Origin: JABCPH02 sp963524305
Lineage (GTDB): Bacteria; Fusobacteriota; Fusobacteriia; Fusobacteriales; Leptotrichiaceae
Direction of reading: 5' to 3'
DNA length: 64,000 nucleotides
NCBI GenBank assembly: GCA_963524305.1
Contig: CAURGH010000005.1
Coordinates: 1-64,000 of the forward strand
Shown: positions 43,493 to 51,097 of the stretch, one piece after another
How positions within the stretch are numbered: position 1 is the stretch's first letter
Layout of the letters: each line of letters starts with the position of its first letter
Program-made: the position numbers and the translations under genes
Notes under the pieces: model-generated
Told to the model about the DNA's origin: nothing
Database searches by the model: none
The model's input: the letters and a program-made list of their open reading frames with translations, nothing else

Positions 43493-44425
43493 TTACTTTT
43501 TTATTTCCGTTTCTATTACTTTTAAAACTTCCGTAAAATTTGTCACTTTGAATTTTTTTAAAATAGTGCTTTGGGAAGGAAGTGTTTTTATTTCTTTTAG
43601 ATCCTTAGCAGTTAATTTGCCATTTCTTCTTTTATATTCTCTAATTAAAGTTTCAAGGACTATTTCTTTTGTCCATTTTTCTTCCTTTTTTTTAAATTCG
43701 TATCCGCAAATTTCCCTTAAATTGTTAATGCTGCCAAATCTCAGTTCAAAACATCCTCGATTATAAATACAATTTTCGTTTATATCCCTAGCAGTTGCTC
43801 CTTTTACATCTTTGTCTAAATCTCTTGATAATTCTTTATAGATATCAATTAATTCTTCGTTAGTTGCATCAACTTCCGCTTTAAAATGTAAATCCAACTT
43901 CATTTCTTTAGCCATTTGTCGCCAAGTTATATCACCGAAAACATTTTTTAGTCTTTTATATGAGTAATCATATTTACTCAAATCGTAAATTGTTTTTATT
44001 GTTCCTTTTTCTACTAATTTTTGTATTTCTTTTGTAATTTCTTCTTTCGTTTTTTCTGATAAAAACAGATGTTCGGTTTCTTTTTCTCTGCCAATTTTTT
44101 TGAAAACTCCTTTCATATTTTGGCAGTTTAATCTTACTAAAATTCTTTCACGAGACAAAACTTTTTCTACTTCCATAATTCCTTTAATCCCAGAATCAAC
44201 AACTTCTTGCAATTCTTTTATTATTTCCGATTCCGTTTTTATATTAATGTGTTCTAAATCTCTATTAACTGCTTTTAATATTTCACTCCAAGTCGGCGCT
44301 ATGTAACTTCTTAAAATGTTATAAAAACTGCCTAAATCGCTTGTATTTTTAACTTTACCACTATCAATTAAATTTTGTAGCTTAATTATTAAATCTTCTC
44401 GTTGATATTTCTTTTTTCCTGCCAT
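43493..44425 (-). CDS. Protein with five tandem homing-endonuclease-associated DNA-binding modules
   Basis: 310 residues made of about five units of 45-60 residues, each starting with a helix (EDLIIKLQNLID, SEIIKELQEVVD, EEITKEIQKLVE, EELIDIYKELSR, EIVLETLIREYK) and ending with an aromatic/hydrophobic motif such as TWSEILKAV, TWRQMAKEM or NFTEVLKVI. The last two (FGSINNLREICG, LTAKDLKEIKTLPSQSTILKKF) match the homing-endonuclease-associated repeat. No HNH or other nuclease motif is visible, so it is probably a sequence-specific DNA binder of the prophage. Own promoter: TTGACA (44482-44487), 16 bases, TACACT (44460-44465). Confidence 0.7.
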   Translation of the reverse strand: MAGKKKYQREDLIIKLQNLIDSGKVKNTSDLGSFYNILRSYIAPTWSEILKAVNRDLEHINIKTESEIIKELQEVVDSGIKGIMEVEKVLSRERILVRLNCQNMKGVFKKIGREKETEHLFLSEKTKEEITKEIQKLVEKGTIKTIYDLSKYDYSYKRLKNVFGDITWRQMAKEMKLDLHFKAEVDATNEELIDIYKELSRDLDKDVKGATARDINENCIYNRGCFELRFGSINNLREICGYEFKKKEEKWTKEIVLETLIREYKRRNGKLTAKDLKEIKTLPSQSTILKKFKVTNFTEVLKVIETEIKK

Positions 44426-44459
44426 TCTATTCCTTTCGTTTTTGCAAATGATTGAGTAT

Positions 44460-44487
44460 AGTGTATCATTCTTTTGTGTTTTGTCAA
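44460..44487 (-). promoter_or_regulatory. Promoter of the five-module protein gene
   Basis: TTGACA (44482-44487), 16 bases, TACACT (44460-44465) on the minus strand. Confidence 0.65.
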
Positions 44488-44502
44488 TGCTTTTTTAAAT
44501 TA

Positions 44503-44533
44503 TAAAAGAGCAGATTTCAAATCCGCTCTTTTT
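44503..44533 (-). terminator. Terminator after the 68-residue gene
   Basis: AAAGAGC and GATTT (from 44505) pair with AAATC and GCTCTTT (to about 44531); T/A runs on both sides. Confidence 0.65.
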
Positions 44534-44535
44534 CA

Positions 44536-44742
44536 CTATCTTAAATTCATATAAATGTTTTCCAGTTTAAAGTGTTTTTTGACTGCTTTTATAGCAGCGT
44601 GTGGAAAATATTTCGTGTAATACAAATTCACAATCACATCATTTTCTTCTTTCCATCCGTCTAGGATTACGACATTTTTGTCGTTTAACACTTCAAAATT
44701 GTCTCCTGTTTCTTTTATTTCAAATTTTCTTGCTCTTTTCAT
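44536..44742 (-). CDS. Small prophage protein, 68 residues
   Basis: ATG at 44742 follows GGAGG; the frame extends further upstream into the neighbouring gene but without a ribosome site. The product starts MKRARKFEIKETGDNFEV and is basic with beta-strand-like segments. No family recognised. Confidence 0.6.
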   Translation of the reverse strand: MKRARKFEIKETGDNFEVLNDKNVVILDGWKEENDVIVNLYYTKYFPHAAIKAVKKHFKLENIYMNLR

Positions 44743-44752
44743 ATTAATCCTC

Positions 44753-45193
44753 CTATTTTGTGTATTCTGGAAATATTTTTTCAAATTTTTCTCTTAATTC
44801 ATCATCAAATATCAAGTCTTCTTTCATCAAAAATTCGTACAGATTTTCGTATTTTTCAGCATTTTCTTGAGTAACATAGTATGCCATATCTCCATCTGGG
44901 AAAGAAAAAGTTAAATCTCCCCAAGTGGCTAGTTCGTTAGCAACTAACACTTGTTTAAGCCATTGATGATCTGAAGACAGAAGTACGAAATCTTCAGAAA
45001 TTTTTTCTTCTATATATTCGTTAAATTCATTTGCTAAATCTTCCAAATCATCTTCATCAGTAGCGTTTGTTGCTGTTAAATATTCTGATTTTATATCGTC
45101 TACATAATATGTTTCTAATTCTGCGTCTATATATCCTATATCTTCAATTTCTTTTTTTAATTTTTCGTAATATTTTTCTTTTAAATTTTCCAT
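44753..45193 (-). CDS. Acidic prophage protein, 146 residues
   Basis: Strongly acidic (DDIKSEYL, TDEDDLEDLANEFNEYIEE, FDDELREKFEKIF), rich in aromatic residues, predicted mostly helical. GGAGG ribosome site. It could mimic DNA as some phage anti-defence or regulatory proteins do, but this is only suggested by composition. Confidence 0.6.
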   Translation of the reverse strand: MENLKEKYYEKLKKEIEDIGYIDAELETYYVDDIKSEYLTATNATDEDDLEDLANEFNEYIEEKISEDFVLLSSDHQWLKQVLVANELATWGDLTFSFPDGDMAYYVTQENAEKYENLYEFLMKEDLIFDDELREKFEKIFPEYTK

Positions 45194-45210
45194 TTTATTT
45201 CCTCCGAGTT

Positions 45211-45342
45211 TTATTTTTTAAATATGTATATCAGCAGTGCGATAATTAAAATTACAATCAAAGCTGACATTTTTTCTTTTAATGTCGTTTTTCTAATTTC
45301 AAAACTTATTTTTGATTTTCCGATTTTTATTTCCTTTTTCAT
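45211..45342 (-). CDS. Small membrane protein, 43 residues
   Basis: MKKEIKIGKSKISFEIRKTTLKEK followed by one hydrophobic helix (MSALIVILIIALLIYIF) and KK. It lies 18 bases before the 146-residue gene. The start lacks a clear ribosome site and sits next to the hairpin of the second toxin-like locus. Confidence 0.5.
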   Translation of the reverse strand: MKKEIKIGKSKISFEIRKTTLKEKMSALIVILIIALLIYIFKK

Positions 45343-45425
45343 TTTTTTGTGTTATAATGGATCCAGGTGGAGGGTGGCTATCCCTCAAACCTGTTTTCTA
45401 TTTAGAAAATTTTATTGTAATGCTG
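45330..45425 (+). ncRNA. Probable cis-antisense RNA of the second toxin-like locus
   Basis: An extended -10 (TG-T-TATAAT, TATAAT at 45353-45358) points along the plus strand with a weak -35. The transcript would begin near 45365 and contain the hairpin GAGGG/CCCTC (45371-45386), then TTTTC/GAAAA plus TTTTATT at about 45393-45416 as a possible end. It is complementary to the 3' end of the 31-residue gene. Confidence 0.4.
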
Positions 45426-45493
45426 AAAATAAATAAGTTGATCGTGATTGTTACTTCTTTTATTTCCAGCATTTTTTTATTTTTCTTTGCCAT
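45398..45493 (-). CDS. Toxin-like microprotein, 31 residues
   Basis: ATG 5 bases after GGAAAGG and downstream of a strong AAAGGAGGTGG. The product begins MAKKNKKMLEIKEV and continues TITINLFIFSITIKFSK: basic N-terminus then a hydrophobic/amphipathic stretch. Its promoter is TTGACT (45547-45552), 17 bases, TATACT (45524-45529). The mRNA 3' hairpin contains TCCACCT, complementary to AGGTGGA of the ribosome site, so the message could mask its own start as type I toxin mRNAs do. Confidence 0.45.
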   Translation of the reverse strand: MAKKNKKMLEIKEVTITINLFIFSITIKFSK

Positions 45494-45515
45494 TACAACC
45501 TTTCCACCTCCTTTC

Positions 45516-45575
45516 TTGATATTAGTATACTATATTTTATATTAAAAGTCAAGACTTTTTTTATAAAATATTTTA
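45516..45575 (-). promoter_or_regulatory. Duplicated 60-bp promoter/operator, copy A
   Basis: 57 of 60 bases match 46271-46330. It contains TTGACT-17-TATACT and a perfect inverted repeat AAAAGTC-AA-GACTTTT (45544-45559) that overlaps the -35, a likely repressor operator. Confidence 0.7.
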
Positions 45576-45818
45576 TTTTTTTTCTAAATTTAATATGATT
45601 CTCTTTAATGCTTCAGTTGTTTTTAGATCATTTTCTTTTTTATAGTTTTCAAAAATTTCTTTTAATTTCTCATAGTCATCTTTTGTATATTTATAACCCA
45701 AAAACCTATATGTTTTCTTTTCTTCAGCTGGCTTTGTTGAAACTCCAGCCTTTCTTCCAACTTTCCAATTAGGAGTTTCTCCTTTTTTTACTCCTCTTGA
45801 TTTTACTTCTTTATTCAT
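45573..45818 (-). CDS. Small prophage protein with ribbon-helix-helix-like end
   Basis: 81 residues. Basic N-terminus (SRGVKKGETPNWKVGRKAG) similar to the gene at 42373, then YTKDDYEKLKEIFENYKKENDLKTTEALKRIILNLEKK as two helices. Probably a DNA-binding regulator. GGAAAGG ribosome site. Confidence 0.6.
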   Translation of the reverse strand: MNKEVKSRGVKKGETPNWKVGRKAGVSTKPAEEKKTYRFLGYKYTKDDYEKLKEIFENYKKENDLKTTEALKRIILNLEKK

Positions 45819-45848
45819 TTTAAACCTTTCCGAAATGGTGAAAATATG

Positions 45849-46247
45849 TTATTTTTGATATTGAGCAAAAGCATTTTCCCAAACTTTTTCATTTTCAAAA
45901 CCAAAAGTTGTTCCTAAATCTATTAAGACCCAACTTCTTTTTTCGTTTGCTAAGAAAAATTTGATTACTTTAGCAGCTGCTTGTCTTTTAATCTTCAATA
46001 TTCTTGACACTACACAGCATTTTTCTCTTATCAATTCATCAGCTATTTCTTTTTGAATTGATTTAGCCCATTTTATTTGTTTTTCAGAACCTTCTAGTTC
46101 TGCAAAAACAACATCTTTCTTTTCAAAAGATTTAAAATAATCCCAGGCATATCTTAAACAATCAGCAAAGATTGTTTCTTTTCCATTTTTCACCAAACTT
46201 CTGAATCTTTTCCATGCTTTTCTCATTATTTCGCTTTTATTTAACAT
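45849..46247 (-). CDS. Prophage protein of unknown function, 132 residues
   Basis: Basic helical protein with two central Cys (REKCCVVSRILKIKRQAAAKVIKFFLA) and many Trp/Phe. The ATG at 46247 is 9 bases after AAGGAG; an ATG three codons earlier overlaps that site. Expressed from promoter copy B. No family recognised. Confidence 0.6.
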   Translation of the reverse strand: MLNKSEIMRKAWKRFRSLVKNGKETIFADCLRYAWDYFKSFEKKDVVFAELEGSEKQIKWAKSIQKEIADELIREKCCVVSRILKIKRQAAAKVIKFFLANEKRSWVLIDLGTTFGFENEKVWENAFAQYQK

Positions 46248-46270
46248 TTTCACCATCTCCTTATCTTATC

Positions 46271-46330
46271 TTGATATAATTATACTATACTTTATATTAA
46301 AAGTCAAGACTTTTTTTATAAAATATTTTA
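46271..46330 (-). promoter_or_regulatory. Duplicated 60-bp promoter/operator, copy B
   Basis: TTGACT (46302-46307), 17 bases, TATAAT (46279-46284), with the same perfect inverted repeat AAAAGTC-AA-GACTTTT at 46299-46314 over the -35. Confidence 0.75.
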
Positions 46331-46340
46331 AAATTTTTAC

Positions 46341-46372
46341 AAAAAAAGACAGATATTTAAATCTGTCTTTCA
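46341..46372 (-). terminator. Terminator after the 96-residue gene
   Basis: Perfect 10-bp stem AAAGACAGAT (46345-46354) / ATCTGTCTTT (46361-46370), followed on the minus strand by seven T. Confidence 0.8.
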
Positions 46373-46374
46373 TT

Positions 46375-46467
46375 ACACAATGTACTATTAAACTTTTAAG
46401 ATTAAAAATCTCAGATTGTATATTTTTTTATTCACAATACACAATGTACTATTAACTACTAATAGTA
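46375..46467. repeat. 17-bp direct repeats plus an inverted repeat
   Basis: ACACAATGTACTATTAA occurs at 46375-46391 and 46439-46455. The second copy runs into an inverted repeat TACTATTA (46447-46454) / TAATAGTA (46460-46467) with 5-base spacer. No gene lies here; possible operator or binding array. Confidence 0.6.
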
Positions 46468-46493
46468 TAACACCTTTTTCTTAAAAGTCAATA

Positions 46494-46784
46494 TTAAATT
46501 TCGTATAAATTAATCAAGAATTCTAAAACTTCTTGATTAGACTTAAAGCCTTTCTCTTCCCTCATTTTTTCAAAAAAGTCTAAAATCTCTCTGCCGTTAT
46601 AGTTTAAATTAAAATATATTTTCCGTTTCTTATCTATTATCTCGCTAGGTTTCAAGCCTTCTTTTTTGTTGATTTTAGTAATAAGCTCAGTTAATGTTTT
46701 AGCTTTTAGATTTAGCTTTTTGCATTCGTAAAAACTGATTCCTCTCACTTCTTTTTTTATTATAATAAAACCTTTGTAAACCAT
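46494..46784 (-). CDS. Prophage protein of unknown function, 96 residues
   Basis: Basic protein starting MVYKGFIIIKKEVRGISFYECKKL with beta strands first and helices at the end (REILDFFEKMREEKGF, SNQEVLEFLINLYEI). GGAG ribosome site; followed by a terminator. No family recognised. Confidence 0.6.
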   Translation of the reverse strand: MVYKGFIIIKKEVRGISFYECKKLNLKAKTLTELITKINKKEGLKPSEIIDKKRKIYFNLNYNGREILDFFEKMREEKGFKSNQEVLEFLINLYEI

Positions 46785-46849
46785 ATTTTCTCCTTTTTTA
46801 TATAATTATACCTCAAAAAAAAATAAAAAGATAGCCGTTTCCGACTATC

Positions 46850-47401
46850 TTAATTTAACAAATCATCTACTTTTTCCATCATTCTTGCTTCAAAGTGATC
46901 AAAATGAGTTTCGACACTTCTCTTAGCTACATCGTACAGAGCTTTATCATTTCTTCCTTCTTCTTTCAGATCTTCCAAGAGTTTTGTAATTAGATTCTCT
47001 GTACTCGCCATTTCCTCGTCTAGCTCTAACATCAGACTTTTCAAAAAGACTTTATCTGTTACATTTTTTAAGCTAACAAAAAAACTATGCTTTTCTTCTT
47101 GCACTATTATGTTTATCTCTCTTTTTATGATGCTCCAGTTTAACTCGAGATTATTTTCAACGATATATCTAATAATTGATGTCTGCAAATTATTTCTCAA
47201 ATTTCTAATTTTTGCGTCTAATGTTACCTCGAGCGCTTTTCCTCTCAAAGTGTCGCTATTTATCTGTTCCTCTAGCTTTGCAAGTACACTAATCACTCTC
47301 TCTTGTTGCGCAAATAATTTGCTTTGTTGTCTTATAAAAACACCGCAAATTACAACAGCTATCCCTAAATCTGTAATATCTTTTAATATATTGCCACTCA
47401 A
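46850..47401 (-). CDS. Membrane-anchored coiled-coil prophage protein (holin/spanin-like position)
   Basis: 183 residues from a TTG preceded by AGAGG. One N-terminal hydrophobic segment (ITDLGIAVVICGVFI, about 8-23) and then a long helical body with many Glu/Lys/Leu. It sits downstream of the endolysin, where holin or spanin genes are common, but its single membrane segment and long coiled coil do not match a known holin family. Confidence 0.55.
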   Translation of the reverse strand: MSGNILKDITDLGIAVVICGVFIRQQSKLFAQQERVISVLAKLEEQINSDTLRGKALEVTLDAKIRNLRNNLQTSIIRYIVENNLELNWSIIKREINIIVQEEKHSFFVSLKNVTDKVFLKSLMLELDEEMASTENLITKLLEDLKEEGRNDKALYDVAKRSVETHFDHFEARMMEKVDDLLN

Positions 47402-47413
47402 TTTTATGCCTCT

Positions 47414-47740
47414 TTATAATATGTTCTTTTTATCGTTCTTTTTTTCAAAATCAAAAATTTGTTGTATAAACTCAGACGGAATCAACTTAGTTTTCAATTC
47501 TTTAATACAAGCTAAGATTGTATCTTCTCCAATTTCTTCGATAAAGTTCGGAATCCACTTTCTGTCAATTTCTTTTTCTTTTAAAATATAATCTTCTAAT
47601 TTTTCCCAAAAGTCTTTTGCTATAACATCAAATTTTTCTGCTCCAGATTTTGCTTTGTTTATAATTTCGTTTTTGTAAATTTTTGCTACAACCATCTCTG
47701 TAGCTTTATTAATAACCCATATTTTTATCATTTTGTCCAT
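47414..47740 (-). CDS. Prophage protein of unknown function, 108 residues
   Basis: Mostly helical, starting MDKMIKIWVINKATEMVV and ending in KKNDKKNIL. AGAGG ribosome site. It lies 12 bases before the membrane-anchored protein gene and probably belongs to the lysis module. No family recognised. Confidence 0.55.
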   Translation of the reverse strand: MDKMIKIWVINKATEMVVAKIYKNEIINKAKSGAEKFDVIAKDFWEKLEDYILKEKEIDRKWIPNFIEEIGEDTILACIKELKTKLIPSEFIQQIFDFEKKNDKKNIL

Positions 47741-47884
47741 TTTATTACCTCTTTTTTTATAAATTTTGGTGATTTCGATTTTAAGCTACCTAACAAGCGT
47801 TTTAAGACAAATTGACCCATTAGGCAACCTTAACATCAAAAGTATTCTATTCTTGCTCTTATTCGGCTTATATCAAAGCCGTTT
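47741..47884. other. Short non-coding or decayed stretch
   Basis: Between the endolysin and the 108-residue gene; only short interrupted frames, and a hairpin CGGCTT/AAGCCG (about 47866-47884). Confidence 0.3.
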
Positions 47885-48403
47885 TTAGAGTGATTTTAAA
47901 TAATTTTCTTTTCTATCTACTCTATTAAGCCAACCTGGTAAAAATATTTTTTGTGATGGCTTATTTGTAGCTAATACTCTGTAATATCTTCTTTGCAAGT
48001 CGTGATATTTTTTTAAAAATTTATTTTCATCAACTTTGTTCAAAGCGTCTAAACTTTTTACTCCTAAAATTCCATCTACTCTTAAATCAAACCCTAACTC
48101 ATTCAATGCAGCCTGTGCTTTTTTTGCTCCCCAATCTCCAGCGTTTACTACGAAATCGCATACTGATAATGCTATCTTGTCAGACTTTAAAGTATCAAGC
48201 CCATTCCTGTGATAATATTTTTTGTTGTAAATATCTCTAGCAATAGATAATGGCATATCTCTCATATGACCTTTATATCCATATCTCCTAGCTTCTTCTT
48301 CAATAATTCCATATTTTGTTTTTCCACCTCTGTCATTTTTATCGTCGCTATATACACCTTCGACTTTTAACAAATAATCAAATATTCTTTCAAATCTGTC
48401 CAT
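47885..48403 (-). CDS. Endolysin, glycoside hydrolase family 108
   Basis: 172 residues. The N-terminal domain (1-80) has EGVYSDDKNDRGGKTKYGI with the catalytic Glu, as in GH108/secretion-activator lysozymes; the C-terminal part (about 85-165, AALNELGFDLRVDGILGVKSLDAL) is a type 3 peptidoglycan-binding domain. It degrades the murein at the end of infection. AAGGAAG ribosome site, 1 base after the upstream small gene stop. Confidence 0.88.
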   Translation of the reverse strand: MDRFERIFDYLLKVEGVYSDDKNDRGGKTKYGIIEEEARRYGYKGHMRDMPLSIARDIYNKKYYHRNGLDTLKSDKIALSVCDFVVNAGDWGAKKAQAALNELGFDLRVDGILGVKSLDALNKVDENKFLKKYHDLQRRYYRVLATNKPSQKIFLPGWLNRVDRKENYLKSL

Positions 48404-48404
48404 A

Positions 48405-48557
48405 CTAAATCACTTCCTTTTTCTCATTTTTCTTTATATCTTTTTCCACTGTTTCAGTTATTAGAACAATATTATCCCCTTCAATCATGGCATCTGTTAC
48501 TTTTAATACTTTCCCCTGCTCCATGATTTCAGTTCCGATTAAATTCCTTATTTCCAT
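48405..48557 (-). CDS. Small prophage protein, 50 residues
   Basis: Starts MEIRNLIGTEIMEQGKV, then a beta-strand pair and a Lys/Glu-rich tail ending EKKEVI. GAAAGGTGG ribosome site. Located between the papain-like gene and the endolysin, both within a few bases, so it is part of this operon. Function unknown. Confidence 0.55.
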   Translation of the reverse strand: MEIRNLIGTEIMEQGKVLKVTDAMIEGDNIVLITETVEKDIKKNEKKEVI

Positions 48558-48559
48558 TT

Positions 48560-49036
48560 TTATTCCACCTTTCTTCCTAACAGTTCCATATCTTTTAAAT
48601 ATTTATATAACTTTGCAGGGCTAAATTGATTAGCCTTTAATGTTTTTAAATTGTATGTCAAACTTTCATCTAATCCTTTGTTAATCAGATGTAAGCACAA
48701 CTCCGAACAGAAATATTTGTCCTTATGCTCAATTCCCAGCTCCAGCAACTGGCTGAAAAATATAGCTCCGTAATCATAGCCTTTGCCTTTAAGTTTCATA
48801 AACTCTTTTAACACAACTGGAATTTCAATGTGGCTATCCAGTTCAAAAATATCCATGTTATCCTTATAGACAAACGGTTTTATACGCACTCCACCAGGAT
48901 TGCTAAGATATACATAGTCATTATAGATGAATTCGCAATGGCTGTATTTTCCTAATGTCCTTAAAGTTATCAGAAATCCTATGACACTTTTTGGCTTGTG
49001 GAAACAAATATAAAGTTTATCTTTTTCTAACTGCAT
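48560..49036 (-). CDS. YiiX/YaeF-type permuted papain-like (NlpC/P60 clan) protein
   Basis: 158 residues. The order KYSHCEF (His), then YDYGAIFFSQLLELG, then FCSELCLHLI (Cys) is the circularly permuted NlpC/P60 layout of YiiX-like proteins, where His precedes the Cys. Phage versions may cut peptidoglycan peptides or act on lipids. It lies between the tail-fibre region and endolysin. Confidence 0.65.
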   Translation of the reverse strand: MQLEKDKLYICFHKPKSVIGFLITLRTLGKYSHCEFIYNDYVYLSNPGGVRIKPFVYKDNMDIFELDSHIEIPVVLKEFMKLKGKGYDYGAIFFSQLLELGIEHKDKYFCSELCLHLINKGLDESLTYNLKTLKANQFSPAKLYKYLKDMELLGRKVE

Positions 49037-49048
49037 AAAAACACCTCC

Positions 49049-49774
49049 TTACATATTTTTATACGCTTTTTCATATTTGTCTTTAGCATCATATTTTTTC
49101 AATTCCTCGTCAGTTAGATTTTCCAAATTATGTGTCAGCAATGTTTCTGCAGCCATTGATTTAGTAGTCTGTTCTTGCATTATGTTTGCCATTTTCATCA
49201 TATCTTGTATAGTTAAATTTACGTATTTCTCACTATTTTCCTTTGTATAAAATTTCCAATTCTCAAAAGTTGTTTTTTTCAACGCTTGGCACATTACGAC
49301 GATTCTTGTTAAGTTTGATTGATCTATACTCCTGTTATTTTGCAAATATGTCACACCGTCAACTTCAAATTCAAACGGTGCAATATCACGCTCCACTCTT
49401 AAATCGTATAATTCTTTTTTTATTTCATCTATCCGTTTGTCTCTATTAAATATAATTTCACCATTTTTTATAGTTTCATAATTCTGTAATTCTACAACTT
49501 TTCCATTGATGAAATATAAATTTGGATTTACTTTTACTTCCTGATATTCTATTTCTTCCACTACATCTCCAACCATTGTTGGTGCTAACACCGAAACATC
49601 TTTACTTGTGCTCAATACCAAAAGACTATCTTTGTTATACATTACTTTTAAAGTTTCTGAATCAAATTCTTTTTGTTCTTTATACCAGTCATTATCCTTT
49701 TCATCATATATCCCAATATATTTGAAATCCTTGTCTTCTATTATTTTTATTTTATCTACTATAAATTTTTTCAT
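49049..49774 (-). CDS. Tail-fibre-region protein, DUF4376-like
   Basis: 241 residues. The second half (RIDEIKKELYDLRVERDIAPFEFEVDGVTYLQNNRSIDQSNL) resembles DUF4376 domains found in tail-fibre assembly or accessory proteins of tailed phages. It follows the fibre gene by 24 bases and precedes the lysis genes. GAGGTAAAA ribosome site. Confidence 0.65.
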   Translation of the reverse strand: MKKFIVDKIKIIEDKDFKYIGIYDEKDNDWYKEQKEFDSETLKVMYNKDSLLVLSTSKDVSVLAPTMVGDVVEEIEYQEVKVNPNLYFINGKVVELQNYETIKNGEIIFNRDKRIDEIKKELYDLRVERDIAPFEFEVDGVTYLQNNRSIDQSNLTRIVVMCQALKKTTFENWKFYTKENSEKYVNLTIQDMMKMANIMQEQTTKSMAAETLLTHNLENLTDEELKKYDAKDKYEKAYKNM

Positions 49775-49798
49775 TTTTACCTCATTCCTAATTTTTAT

Positions 49799-51085
49799 TT
49801 ACGCAAAATAAGCATTTAACCATTGCCCATTTCTATGAAATTGCAATATTCTCATTTGTATAAAATCTCTATCATCTATATCGTTATCATCGTTCCAGAT
49901 TCCAGTAACTACATACCCATTTCGCTCAGTCGGTATTTGCTTAAAAGGTAATGTTATATACCCAGCTAATCTTATTTCATAAATTCTATTGACTTGAGCG
50001 TCATTTGCTTTATCCCAAGCATTATTAGCTCTCCCCCATAAATTACCTCTATCTGCATCCATTGAATTCATCCTGTTATCCCTAGCTGCCATATCGTGAT
50101 TATCCATTATTTCACACCAATTTCCACCATTCCTGTTAGGTACTTTATAATATGCACGACCACCATTTAGATGATAAGCTCCCATATAATTTCCAGCTTC
50201 ATCATACATATAATGATGCCTTGCACTCCATAAATCAACTCCATTGCTTCTTACAAACTCTGTTGTATTATCTTTCACTCTATATCCTTTCGAGAACGGT
50301 ACATACGGTGTTAAATCAGGCTTAGGTGACACTTGTTTAATCGTTTGAAAATTGACAAGCCCAAACTCATTTTCGGTTGCAGGCTTTAAAAATTTGCTTA
50401 AGATTTTTACCAATCCTCTAACACTCAAAATCTTCGTGTGATCTAACGTTTTAATCAACTTGCTCCATACTGTTTCTCCTGTCGGTCTTTCATTTACTAC
50501 TTCCTGTGTATCTCCGTTTCCTGCCTTGACTACTTCTTTAACTTTTTCTGCTGTACTTTCAGATTCTGTTTCGGAATAGATTTTAGCTATTCCATTTTTT
50601 TGTTCTGTTGCATAATTTAAAATGTTTATTATTACAAATTGTGTACCATTGTATGTTAATTCATATGTTTTATTTTGCTTTAAATCGTTAATTCCAACAA
50701 TTTCTATTTGCTCGTTAAATTCTTTCAACAAAACATAATCATTTCTATTTAATCGTAATTTTGGATTATCATTTTTATTTTCGCTATCAACTGTAAGTCT
50801 TATTTTTAAATCTTTATTTAATCCAAATTCATCAAGTCCATCAAGTTCACAAACATAATAATCTATCCCTAAATCAGTTGTTTTTGTTGCATGTAATGTA
50901 TGTACACTCCCTAATTGCAATCCATTATAGATTTCTTCTTTTTCTGCAGTACCTTGCACACGGATTTTCCCGAATTCAGGTGTTATTACCTTTATCTCAG
51001 CGTCTCCTCTTGTTGTTTGTTCCCTTACACGATAATGCGATGGATATTCAACTTGATGTTCTTTAAATTTTGTAAGTTTAGCCAT
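49799..51085 (-). CDS. Tail fibre protein
   Basis: 428 residues. N-terminal portion starts MAKLTKFKEHQVEYPSHYRV; the middle has Ser/Thr/Glu-rich linker and ATENEFGLVNFQTIKQVS; the C-terminus is aromatic and Asn/Gly-rich (MGAYHLNGGRAYYKVPNR, ERNGYVVTGIWND, IQMRILQFHRNGQW), as in receptor-binding tips. Position downstream of baseplate J and I genes supports this. GAGGGAGG ribosome site. Confidence 0.75.
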   Translation of the reverse strand: MAKLTKFKEHQVEYPSHYRVREQTTRGDAEIKVITPEFGKIRVQGTAEKEEIYNGLQLGSVHTLHATKTTDLGIDYYVCELDGLDEFGLNKDLKIRLTVDSENKNDNPKLRLNRNDYVLLKEFNEQIEIVGINDLKQNKTYELTYNGTQFVIINILNYATEQKNGIAKIYSETESESTAEKVKEVVKAGNGDTQEVVNERPTGETVWSKLIKTLDHTKILSVRGLVKILSKFLKPATENEFGLVNFQTIKQVSPKPDLTPYVPFSKGYRVKDNTTEFVRSNGVDLWSARHHYMYDEAGNYMGAYHLNGGRAYYKVPNRNGGNWCEIMDNHDMAARDNRMNSMDADRGNLWGRANNAWDKANDAQVNRIYEIRLAGYITLPFKQIPTERNGYVVTGIWNDDNDIDDRDFIQMRILQFHRNGQWLNAYFA

Positions 51086-51097
51086 AAATTCCTCCCT

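Noticed and set aside
42060..46500. CRISPR array suspected from many hairpins and repeats
   Set aside because: Repeats are only paired, of different lengths and not regularly spaced; hairpins are terminators.
47741..47884. 30-residue frame MGQFVLKRLLGSLKSKSPKF... considered as a Com-like gene
   Set aside because: No zinc-binding cysteines and overlaps the ribosome site of the next gene; not supportable.
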